Assembly (NCBI GenBank): GCA_029298735.1
Contig: JANSLP010000499.1
Location: 1-17,218 of the forward strand
Length of the DNA stretch: 17,218 nt
Source: Ophiostoma sp. CBS 140.51
Taxonomy: Eukaryota > Ascomycota > Sordariomycetes > Ophiostomatales > Ophiostomataceae
Direction of reading: 5' to 3'
Shown: piece by piece, positions 1-7,846 of the stretch
Layout of the letters: each line of letters begins with the position of its first letter
How positions within the stretch are numbered: position 1 is the first letter of the stretch
Position numbers and translations under genes: made by a program
Notes under the pieces: model-generated
Database searches by the model: none
What the model was told of the DNA's origin: nothing
Seen by the model: the letters and a program-made list of their open reading frames with translations, nothing else

Positions 1-156
1 TGTAAACGTCTTGGCTGTGCTTTGCTCCTTCCTCTTTTGTCATTTTTACTCTTTTGGTCGTTATTTTTCTATTTGAAATATTTTTCTGACTTTAATCACT
101 TAAGAAAGCGACGTCTTCAATGATAAAAGTTGACTGGAAGCATCCACGAAATACTC

Positions 157-2160
157 TTACTCCACTACAATACGGACTCTATCTAAGTTGGATATGTGGC
201 AAGCCACCGCATTGGAGTTACCACCGCGGTGTGAGGTGGCTCGTACAGCAGCAAAGAACGTGCCTGGCGTAGTATACCTGACCATCATCTCGGCTGTGCT
301 TCCTTTGTCAGAAGAGGTAAATGTCCCACTGGTAAAAGAACCCGTGCCATGGGTGTCCCAGGCTACGTCGACCAACTGACCAGTCCCGGGAGGCACACCC
401 AGAGAAGCCACGAGCTTCACGGGCTGTTCGACTGTTGTGTTGATCCGTTTCCCACCATCCACCGCCAATGAGACCACGACTTGCATGCCCTTGCGTTCCG
501 ACGCCGTTTTGGGCAGCAACACTTGACTGTCCTTGATTGTGTAGTTTGTGGACGCCGGTGGGCTGATGCCGTTCTCGACCCAGTTGGCGAGGTCGCGCAG
601 TGCTTGTTGGACAATCCCTTCGTATTCGATGAGATACTTCGTGTCGTCTGCATCCGTCAAGGTGGAGAAATGGCTTGCGTGATCGTTCATGTAGATGCGG
701 ACGTTGTCGTCGAGCCGGTCCTGGAGGGCTTGTTGGATTCTGTCTCGATAGCAGGCGGCCTGGTACGGGAAGGCGTGGACATCATATAAATTATCAATGA
801 TGATGGTCTTTGCCAAGAGCTTTCCCGTAAAGGGGCTGCCGCCGGTGGTGGCCATGGCGATGATTTCGGACGCAACTATTGGGCGCTGTGGGTGCTTTGG
901 TGTGCTGTCTGCGCTGTCGGCGGAATAGAACTGATTGAAGCCGCTGATGCGCTCAGACGGCAGCTGATGGCGGTGATGGATATGCATGGCAAGAAACCAG
1001 CGATTGTCCAAATGGACACGGCGCCCGATTTGGAGTTGCTCGAGCACCGCCGCATTTCTCGCCGTCGGCAGGGCGAGAGTCTTTGTGGCCGCGTCAACAG
1101 TACCGTGCAACGGACCGACTTCTGTGGTCATGTCTTGGCCATACAGTGTAATTTCGACGCCGTCAGCATGGAAGGTGTCTGGCAGGCTGTTCAAAACGAT
1201 GTAAATGGTGTCGTCCGATGTGTCGCGGTCGCATCGATCAATGGTCGGGTTGCAATCCACCAACCGGGCGCGCAGCAAATCCCCAAGCTCCGATTGCTCG
1301 GTTCCCAAGTACCCCGGCTGAGTCCAAAAATCTTGGCTATATGTGGGATCAATCATGCGTACCGTAGGCGTCATGATCATAATTATCTCCAAGTCTGACA
1401 TGGCCCGAGGGTGCTCCCAGCCCTGGAGAGGCAAGCCCATGTCCGTTGCCTCCTGGAGCACCATCTGCTGGAGCGGGCTCAGACTGGCGTAAGGGTCCCC
1501 ACTGCCGCCCGGTCGCAGTGCATCAGCAATGTCATCGGCCTTGGATTGCAATACCAGGTTGGCCAGGGCGCGCACGCTCAAGTTTTGTGGGTTGCCGCCG
1601 GGCGAGCCAATGACTATGGGAACGCCTCCGTCCCAGACACCAGTGGAGCCCTCCATGGCACCGACGGTGACGTAAGAGCCGCCACTGCCGCCGTAGATGT
1701 AGCCGTAGATTCTGCGGGACGCATCGCCATAGTACTTTGCGGCTACCGTCTTGGAGAACTTGGCAGCAGCTGCATCGGCGCGGAAGCCTCCGATGGCTCC
1801 CTTGACCTGCAAGAAGTATGCCCCGCCATCAAGTGCAGCAACAATGTTGCGCGGCAGTGCAGTCGATTGTTGGACAGGGTAGGCGAGCTGGAAGAATCTG
1901 CCGTGCCAGTGCTGGGAAGGGGGAAGATAGATGTTGAAGTCGATGTCGGTGCCCTCAAAATGGCCTGCCACCCTTCGATGGGGCGTCGGCTCGGCCTCAT
2001 CAACCTCCGCATCAATCACCGGAGAGCTGTAGGTCGGATCCACCGTGTCGGCCGTTATGACAATGCTGCCAGACTGAGCGGGATCCGGCGGTGTAAATTC
2101 CGGTACAATGTCGCTGGCGGTAGGGACATTGTCGTGATCCCCTGAAAGAACGGACGCCAT
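157..2160 (-). CDS. tannase-superfamily alpha/beta-hydrolase with C-terminal PKD-like domain
   Basis: A single uninterrupted frame of 667 residues starts at ATG 2160 and stops with TAA at 157-159. Residues about 65-530 look like an alpha/beta-hydrolase of the tannase/feruloyl esterase superfamily. The nucleophile elbow is YGGSGGS with Ser159, followed by WDGGVPIVIGSP (176-187), which matches the elbow-plus-FDGIIAGAP layout of tannases. Asp460 in NLYDVHAFP and His494 or His497 in NDHASHF are the likely rest of the triad. Canonical tannases carry cysteines beside the Ser and His (CS-D-HC); here the neighbours are Gly and Ala/Ser, so the active site is divergent. Residues about 565-660 (VAWDTHGTGSF, YTTPGTFFAAVRATSHR) resemble a PKD/Ig-like beta domain. 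The N-terminus is polar with no signal peptide or membrane helix, so a cytosolic location is inferred, unlike secreted tannases. It is transcribed away from the Zn2Cys6 gene. The likely reaction is ester hydrolysis; the substrate is unknown. Confidence 0.78.
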   Translation of the reverse strand: MASVLSGDHDNVPTASDIVPEFTPPDPAQSGSIVITADTVDPTYSSPVIDAEVDEAEPTPHRRVAGHFEGTDIDFNIYLPPSQHWHGRFFQLAYPVQQSTALPRNIVAALDGGAYFLQVKGAIGGFRADAAAAKFSKTVAAKYYGDASRRIYGYIYGGSGGSYVTVGAMEGSTGVWDGGVPIVIGSPGGNPQNLSVRALANLVLQSKADDIADALRPGGSGDPYASLSPLQQMVLQEATDMGLPLQGWEHPRAMSDLEIIMIMTPTVRMIDPTYSQDFWTQPGYLGTEQSELGDLLRARLVDCNPTIDRCDRDTSDDTIYIVLNSLPDTFHADGVEITLYGQDMTTEVGPLHGTVDAATKTLALPTARNAAVLEQLQIGRRVHLDNRWFLAMHIHHRHQLPSERISGFNQFYSADSADSTPKHPQRPIVASEIIAMATTGGSPFTGKLLAKTIIIDNLYDVHAFPYQAACYRDRIQQALQDRLDDNVRIYMNDHASHFSTLTDADDTKYLIEYEGIVQQALRDLANWVENGISPPASTNYTIKDSQVLLPKTASERKGMQVVVSLAVDGGKRINTTVEQPVKLVASLGVPPGTGQLVDVAWDTHGTGSFTSGTFTSSDKGSTAEMMVRYTTPGTFFAAVRATSHRGGNSNAVACHISNLDRVRIVVE

Positions 2161-2453
2161 GGTTCTGGTTTGCTGCAGTCATAATCGCGACATGTTAGCA
2201 AGCACCGCCAAGAAAAGTACGAAGATAAATTTGAATTAAAGAACCTGGCACACAGTCCCAGAATCTAGAAGTCCTTTGAATTATGATGGATAAGGGTCCT
2301 TACCTAAGGTCTGTGATGAGACCAATCCCCAGATGTGAGATTGGAAGAAAGAGGACAAGCCACAAGGAGGAAGAGCTAAGGCAGGATGATGCAACTGTCC
2401 AGTCTTGTGCAGAGTCTGGGGCAGTAATTGTTTGGACCAGATTTGAACTTGGT

Positions 2454-2460
2454 CTTTATA
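2454..2460 (-). promoter_or_regulatory. candidate TATA element of the hydrolase gene
   Basis: The minus strand reads TATAAAG here, about 295 bases upstream of the hydrolase ATG. It lies just downstream, in the direction of transcription, of a long poly(dA:dT) block. No better TATA-like word is obvious closer to the start. The assignment rests on position and sequence only. Confidence 0.35.
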
Positions 2461-2500
2461 CGAGGGGAGTTGCAAGGCCTCGGTTTCTTTTCTTCGTTAC

Positions 2501-2566
2501 TTTTTTTTTTTTTTCATGATGTTATTTGCCTTTTTTTTTGTCTATTTTTTTTCATTTTTTTTTTTT
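2501..2566. promoter_or_regulatory. poly(dA:dT) block in divergent promoter
   Basis: Four T runs of roughly 8 to 14 bases are separated by short interruptions. Such tracts in fungal promoters usually mark nucleosome-poor DNA. Here the block sits in the shared region between the hydrolase and the Zn2Cys6 gene, nearer the hydrolase. Confidence 0.5.
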
Positions 2567-3423
2567 ACAAGTTAACAACGACGTCCATCGTACCCCGTAA
2601 AGACGCAACCCCGGGGTGTTGATTTACTCCGCGTGGCCCGGTGCACTTGGCCGACTCCGCAGATTGTGTTGCCCCTGAGCTTCCCCCGCATATCATCAGC
2701 GGAGGATCACCTCGACACTCGACATGAGAATCCCAAGGACGATGACGTGAGGTGTGTCTGGAAGAGTTCGGGGACTCTCCCCAAAGCAAAGCTATTGAAT
2801 TTGCGGCCTTGGATGCGACGTACCATTACCCACACAGTAAAGTGCGACACTCCCCGATGTTGCTTTTAGCCGGCAAACTAAACCAGGAAGGTGTACGAAC
2901 TATGCTGCGCGAATGAATGTCCTCCAACCTGGTACGACGGACAGATTCTGGCTTGCAACCAGCACCGCACAATGGCACCACCACACCAGGACATTTCCTT
3001 CCCAACTGAACCTAGACTCTGGCATTCTACCATTCTCCGTCGGTGACTGTAAATATCCGAGACCACGGGGCGAGCAAATCAACAATTGGCAAGCTATCCA
3101 TGAGGACTGAGGATTGAGGCCCTACGGCTTAAGCGAAGCTCAGCGATATCTTGACTGCAATAGGCCAAATGGTAATGCTGCTTATGACTTGTCAATACCC
3201 CGCTCCGGTCTTCAAGAAACGACCCTTTAACACCTCGAAAAGCATTCTAAAACGAACGATACTCCCCGACGTTTGGCTTCTCGCATGTTCTTCAAAACGT
3301 TATCGTTTTTTTCGGGTTTCTCGGCTTCCTCACATTCCTCGCATTTGTCGCCATTCTCGCCATTCCATTCTCGCTCCACCAAAACCAATCCCCAGTTTCT
3401 GCAAGCGTTAAAACTTTCCCGAA

Positions 3424-5484
3424 ATGTCAAGGCCGGAGGAACAACAGGCGGACGCCAACCGACCGCAAATGACTGGATCCAGACGACCGGTAGCCCGTGG
3501 CACCGCATTCTACCCCAGGAAACGAGCGGTGAGAGCCTGCCAGGTGTGCAGGGCTCGGCGCACCAAGTGTGACAACCTCAAGCCCACGTGCTCGTTTTGT
3601 CTCAAGACTGGCGCTGTCTGCATCCAGTCGTCAACCGACCTGTCAACCTTTGATCCGGCAAGCCTCAAGATCCTCGACCGGCTGGACGAAGTACAGGATC
3701 TCCTCAAGGTGCTAGCAAATCGTAATGGAATCGACTCTCCCAGCAACACTGCTTCTGGTGGCCAGTCTTTCAGCCAGCACGCGGAAGAAGACATCCAATC
3801 TGTCCACTCTGATCCCAGCCAGACACGGCTGTTGAAGAGCATCCTGCCGGAGAGGTTGGAGGACATCCTGGCATGGCCCATCTTCTCTGTCAACAACAAT
3901 GACGTGCCGTGGGGGATAGCGGCGACCTTGAGCTTGCAAATGCAGGACTCGACTCCTGGCACGTCCGTGGCCGACGCTACCACCATAAGCACACCACCAC
4001 CCACATCGCTCGCTACATTGCTTGAGGACATGCCGCAGTTGGTCAACAGTCTTGTCGATAACTTCTTCAATTACGTCCACGTGAAAAATCCTATTCTGGA
4101 CGAAGCGACCACGAGTCGCTTGATCACTGCCACCACCATTGAGGGCATTGACTGGTCACTGAAATCGTGCCTGACGCTCCTTGTCTGCGCTCTCGGCTCC
4201 ATCTCGGGCCCGTTTGTCACCGGAGATGGCATTGCAAGCGGCAGCACAGCCTTCTCCAATGCCCAGTCTCTATTCCAGGCTGCTGAGCGCCGTTTGGGCG
4301 CGTGTATTGGGTCTGCAGACCTCATGGCCGCACAGTGCCTCTTCTTGGCTGGCGTGTACATGATGTGCGTTTTTCAGCCACGAAAGGCTTGGAGGTTCTT
4401 CAACGCAGCGCTGGCCGCCTGCCAGGAGTTTCCGTTACTTCAACAGTCGCCCTTACTCTCCATGGAGGACCTTTATGGCAGCCGAGACGACGACAATGAT
4501 GCAACAGCATTGGATGGCTGCCAGCAACGTGTAGGAGGGGACCGAGAGAGCGGCCTTCAACAGGCACTCTACTGGTCCGCGTGGAAGTCGGAGAGGGAAT
4601 TACGTGGCGAGCTGTGTCTGCCCGACTTTCACCTTGCAGACCGGCACCGTGGGCTGTACCCAACCTTCTTCCCGACCCCGCCGCCGCCACTGCAACCGCA
4701 GCAGCTGACAGAATTACACCGGAAACCTGAATCTTCGGCTTGGTACTTTTACCTTGCTGAAATCTCTCTGCGACGGCTGTCTTTCAATATCTGTGCCGAG
4801 ATGCTCTCGCTGCGACGCGCACATAATGATAATACCACCGCCTTCCTAGCTGATGTTACGCTGGTCGTGCCGACATGGGAGCTGCAAGCCCAGCGCTGGA
4901 TCGACTCGCTGCCGCCGATCCTCTCTCTCAATGCCCCATCCGACGCTGAGAACGACATTTGCCGTTTTGTTCTCCGGGGCCATCTAATCAACCTCTACGA
5001 ACTCATCTACTGGCCGTTCACCGTTGCTGCTGCAACACGTCTTGATACATCTCTGGGAATGGGACGCAACAAAATCCTGTCTCAGAGAGTAAGTGGTGCT
5101 GAGTTAGTTGCAGAGCAAGAACCTGTGGACTCAGCCTCCATCCTGAAGCTGGCACGCAAGGGCCTCGAAACTCATACCCGGCGCATCGTCACCAACGAGC
5201 CCGGCTTCCGGCACCGGCACCACGGAACATGGTACATGATCAGAAACTGCACACGGAGTGCACTCGTACTCGTTGCTAGTGCCCTCTGCATGGCGCGTCT
5301 CGGGTGCTTGGTGGAGGGTGATCCGAATAACGAATTTCTGGCCTTGCCAGACGGGTGGCGTAATAGCGTAGCAAGTACAATACGGCTCCTGACGTACTGG
5401 GAGCCCGAGGTGCCTGATGTTTGGAAGGGACGCAGGATTCTCGAGATTGGCCTCGAGCGGCTGATGGACCAGCAAATGAGTTAG
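3424..5484 (+). CDS. Zn(II)2Cys6 fungal transcription factor
   Basis: An intronless 686-residue frame runs from ATG 3424 to TAG 5484. The binuclear zinc cluster is Cys39-X2-Cys42-X6-Cys49-X6-Cys56-X2-Cys59-X6-Cys66, preceded by a basic stretch (PRKRAVRAC). A short leucine-rich segment at about 81-97 (LKILDRLDEVQDLLKVL) fits the dimerisation coiled coil that follows such clusters. Residues about 205-600 resemble the fungal middle-homology regulatory domain: LVDNFFNYVHVKNPILDE near 210-227, QCLFLAGVYMM near 304-314, and the ALYWSAWKSERELRGEL motif typical of the family. It is a nuclear sequence-specific regulator that normally binds paired CGG triplets. Its position between the hydrolase and the glycosidase, inside a set of catabolic, oxidative and transport genes, suggests it is the pathway-specific activator. 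That role is inferred from neighbourhood only. Confidence 0.93.
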   Translation: MSRPEEQQADANRPQMTGSRRPVARGTAFYPRKRAVRACQVCRARRTKCDNLKPTCSFCLKTGAVCIQSSTDLSTFDPASLKILDRLDEVQDLLKVLANRNGIDSPSNTASGGQSFSQHAEEDIQSVHSDPSQTRLLKSILPERLEDILAWPIFSVNNNDVPWGIAATLSLQMQDSTPGTSVADATTISTPPPTSLATLLEDMPQLVNSLVDNFFNYVHVKNPILDEATTSRLITATTIEGIDWSLKSCLTLLVCALGSISGPFVTGDGIASGSTAFSNAQSLFQAAERRLGACIGSADLMAAQCLFLAGVYMMCVFQPRKAWRFFNAALAACQEFPLLQQSPLLSMEDLYGSRDDDNDATALDGCQQRVGGDRESGLQQALYWSAWKSERELRGELCLPDFHLADRHRGLYPTFFPTPPPPLQPQQLTELHRKPESSAWYFYLAEISLRRLSFNICAEMLSLRRAHNDNTTAFLADVTLVVPTWELQAQRWIDSLPPILSLNAPSDAENDICRFVLRGHLINLYELIYWPFTVAAATRLDTSLGMGRNKILSQRVSGAELVAEQEPVDSASILKLARKGLETHTRRIVTNEPGFRHRHHGTWYMIRNCTRSALVLVASALCMARLGCLVEGDPNNEFLALPDGWRNSVASTIRLLTYWEPEVPDVWKGRRILEIGLERLMDQQMS

Positions 5485-5630
5485 AAGGATTGGACCAGAA
5501 TGGAGCTAGCTGACGGTAGTTGTGCAAAATACGGGTTCTTAAATCAAAGGACAAGAAAGATGTATTAGCTCCCCATCTAAATTCAAGTACCTACGTTAAA
5601 TTTGGTAGCGCTGGTCAAAGTGGAAACCCT

Positions 5631-5666
5631 ACGGAATGTCGCAGTTAACGGAATGTCGCAGATAAC
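5631..5666. repeat. tandem 17-bp direct repeat upstream of GH5 gene
   Basis: ACGGAATGTCGCAG followed by TTA or ATA occurs twice head to tail with a 17-base period (5631 and 5648); homology extends to about 19 bases per copy with one mismatch. Each copy contains CGGAATGTCGC with a CGG half-site. It lies about 220-255 bases before the glycosidase ATG and about 150 after the regulator stop, so a binding-site duplication is plausible. Confidence 0.6.
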
Positions 5667-5685
5667 AAACGGAGCTCCAACAGTG

Positions 5686-5695
5686 CGGAGTGCCG
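5686..5695. promoter_or_regulatory. CGG-N4-CCG inverted half-sites upstream of GH5
   Basis: CGG at 5686-5688 and CCG at 5693-5695 form an inverted pair with a 4-base spacer (CGGAGTGCCG). A nearly identical word, CGGAGTGTCG, occurs at 10241-10250 in the P450/MFS promoter region. Inverted CGG pairs are typical Zn2Cys6 sites. Function is inferred. Confidence 0.35.
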
Positions 5696-5761
5696 AGGAG
5701 GAAAACGTTCACCGTTTGCAGACCAGTGTGGGCAGTTAGAGAGATGGAACACCTTTCGTGA

Positions 5762-5768
5762 TATAAAA
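5762..5768 (+). promoter_or_regulatory. TATA box of GH5 gene
   Basis: TATAAAA stands 117 bases before the chosen ATG at 5885. It is well placed for a fungal core promoter, followed by a pyrimidine-rich leader. Confidence 0.55.
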
Positions 5769-5884
5769 ACCCAAAATCGCCTGCCGTGTCTGTATATGGT
5801 CTGTGATATGTGTAACGTCATCAAGCTGTATGAAACCAATATCTCATCCCCCACCTCTGTTTCTTTTTGTATACACTGCAAGCA

Positions 5885-7402
5885 ATGGCGACCAAAGTCG
5901 ACACAAACGGAACGCGAGCTGCCTCGACATCAGTTCATTTACAGGCCCCGAAAAACCCACCATGTTCGTTGTTGCGTGTCTCCGGGACCGACATTGTCAA
6001 TGCCGCCGGCGAGAAGATTATTCTCAAAGGCACCTCGCTTGGCGGCATGCTCAACATGGAAAACTTCATCACCGGCTATCCTGGGCACGAAAGTGAGCAT
6101 CGTGCTGCGCTCGCCGCCGTCTTGGGACAAGACAAGGCGGATTTCTTCTTCTCCCGGCTGATTCACCACTTCTTCACCGAAGCCGATGCAGCTCTGCTCG
6201 TTTCCCTAGGCTTCAACTGCCTGCGTGTGCCTTTCAACTACAGGCACTTTATTGACGATGCGAACCCAGGCGTGATCAAAGAGTCTAGCTTTGCGCTGCT
6301 CGATGGGATCGTCTCGTTGTGTACGCAGCACAACATTTACGTCGTGCTGGACCTGCATACCGCACCTGGTGGCCAGAACCAAGATTGGCACTGCGATAGC
6401 GGTCTGAGCAGAGCATTGTTCTGGGAGTTCCGTGACTTCCAGGACCGTGCCGTGGAGTTGTGGGTGGCCATTGCGAAGCGCTATACCGGAAACCCGGTCA
6501 TTGCTGGATACAATCCACTCAACGAGCCAGCGGACCCGCAGCACGTGCGGCTCATTGCATGGTATGACCGGGTCGAGAAGGCAATCAGAGAGGTTGATCC
6601 CGACCACATGCTCTTTGTTGACGGTAATACGTACGCCATGGATTTCAGCCGCTTCCCCGTGGACAAGCCGTTGCCGAATACTGTCTACGCCTGCCACGAC
6701 TACAGCATGATGGGGTTTCCAGGGACGGAGCAGTACACGGGTACAGACGAGCAAAAGGAAAAGTTGAGGCTGAGTTTTGAGCGCAAGGTGGAGTACATGC
6801 GCAAGGTTGGCGTGCCCATTTGGAATGGCGAGTTCGGCCCCGTGTACGCCGACCCAGACGTGGACTCGGACGCTGCCGCCACCAATGCCAAGCGGTTTGC
6901 CCTTTTGCGCGAACAGTTGCGCATATATCACGAGGCAGGAGGCGTCAGTTGGTCGATCTGGACTTATAAGGATATTGGGTATCAGGGTCTGGTGTATGTC
7001 AGCAAGGACAGCCCCTACATGCGACTCATTTCCCGTTTCGTTGCAAAGAAGCAACGCCTGGGACTTGATTTCTGGGGCGTCGCAGACAAGTCAGAGGTTG
7101 ATCATGAGGTGTTTGCCCCCTTCATCGAGAAACTCAAGGAGATGGTGCCAGAGCATCTACAAAAGCGTAAATATCCTTCCATTTGGACCTTCCAGCGGCA
7201 GGTCGAGCGGTCAGTGCGTGAATGCCTATTGAGCGAGTACTTGGGGTGGGAAATGGCAGAGTTGTTTGACGGGAAAACGGAAGCGGAGCTGGAGGAGCTA
7301 GCTGCGAGCTTCAGTCTCGAGAATTGTGTGGAGAGAAACCAGCTGAACAAGATTTTGTCGAGCGAGGCGGCCCATGCAGCGGACAGTGCTACTTCGGATT
7401 AA
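5885..7402 (+). CDS. glycoside hydrolase family 5, predicted intracellular
   Basis: A 505-residue intronless frame. The open frame extends six codons upstream only to a TTG, so ATG 5885, in good context (GCAATGG), is the start. The fold is a GH5 (beta/alpha)8 barrel: KGTSLGGMLNMENF (48-61), LGFNCLRVPF (108-117, with the conserved Arg), LDLHTAPGGQN (155-165), acid/base Glu214 in YNPLNEP, His271 and Tyr273 in CHDY, nucleophile Glu316 in NGEFGP, and the aromatic WSIWTYKD (356-363). All expected catalytic residues are present. There is no signal peptide or membrane anchor, unlike secreted exo-1,3-glucanases and rutinosidases of the same clan. The C-terminal 110 residues are helical and charged and extend beyond the barrel. 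A retaining beta-glycosidase is certain in class; the substrate (cell-wall glucan, sterol or lipid glycoside, or plant phenolic glycoside) cannot be told. It sits downstream of the regulator in the same direction, with its own promoter. Confidence 0.92.
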   Translation: MATKVDTNGTRAASTSVHLQAPKNPPCSLLRVSGTDIVNAAGEKIILKGTSLGGMLNMENFITGYPGHESEHRAALAAVLGQDKADFFFSRLIHHFFTEADAALLVSLGFNCLRVPFNYRHFIDDANPGVIKESSFALLDGIVSLCTQHNIYVVLDLHTAPGGQNQDWHCDSGLSRALFWEFRDFQDRAVELWVAIAKRYTGNPVIAGYNPLNEPADPQHVRLIAWYDRVEKAIREVDPDHMLFVDGNTYAMDFSRFPVDKPLPNTVYACHDYSMMGFPGTEQYTGTDEQKEKLRLSFERKVEYMRKVGVPIWNGEFGPVYADPDVDSDAAATNAKRFALLREQLRIYHEAGGVSWSIWTYKDIGYQGLVYVSKDSPYMRLISRFVAKKQRLGLDFWGVADKSEVDHEVFAPFIEKLKEMVPEHLQKRKYPSIWTFQRQVERSVRECLLSEYLGWEMAELFDGKTEAELEELAASFSLENCVERNQLNKILSSEAAHAADSATSD

Positions 7403-7846
7403 TCACCCTAGATTCCATTCTTATGTTACTTAATAACGTAGAACCAGTTTCCTTACCAACTCCTATTTTTTTTTACCCCTCACTCAAGCCTCTGTTCCCG
7501 ATGGCTCACCATAGCTAATGCGAGAAACCCGTCTGTCATTGACAAGCAAGAATCACGACTCTAACGCTGTATACTACTGTTAGCATTCAGTGCCTATGGA
7601 ATATTTATGGAGTGGTCTTTTTATCAGTCATTCTCATTAAATAAATTTAAAGTTTCTCTGAAGGACTACATGGGTAACTGCAAACATGTGTCATATGCAA
7701 CAAGCTGCATTTTAACAAATGATACTAAGATAATAAGAATAATAAAAAAATGGAGGGGAAAGAAGAGAAACAATCTCAGGGCTCTCTGGCTACAATCACA
7801 GCTGGCCCTGCTAGCATGCTCACGACCAACGCCAAAGCCAAGTGAC
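7403..7846. other. convergent intergenic region, GH5 / P450
   Basis: These 444 AT-rich bases lie between two converging 3' ends. AATAAA at 7640-7645 is a possible polyadenylation signal for the plus-strand gene, with further A-rich words near 7733-7750. No coding frame with support is seen. Confidence 0.5.

Larger units (their letters stand above)
2161..3423. other. divergent intergenic region, hydrolase / Zn2Cys6 regulator
   Basis: These 1263 bases separate two divergently transcribed genes. No convincing coding frame with an ATG is seen. Contents include the poly(dT) block, two copies of ACTCCGC (2626-2632 and 2654-2660, i.e. GCGGAGT on the minus strand), and an inverted repeat CCGC-N9-GCGG (2686-2702) of the kind bound by Zn2Cys6 dimers. 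The last 120 bases before the regulator start are pyrimidine-rich, as in many fungal 5' leaders. Confidence 0.55.

Noticed and set aside
1411..2145. Long plus-strand open frame (244 codons) opposite the hydrolase
   Set aside because: Antisense shadow of a well-supported hydrolase; its sequence shows no family features.
5089..5113. GTAAGT...TTGCAG pair inside the Zn2Cys6 gene
   Set aside because: Only 25 nt, too short for a fungal intron, and removing it would shift a frame that otherwise continues with plausible family sequence.
5867..5884. Upstream extension of the GH5 gene by six codons
   Set aside because: The upstream codon is TTG, not ATG; ATG 5885 has a better context and the extra residues add nothing to the fold.
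6206..7054. Long minus-strand open frame (282 codons) opposite the GH5 gene
   Set aside because: Antisense shadow in GC-rich codon-biased DNA; all GH5 catalytic motifs lie on the plus strand.
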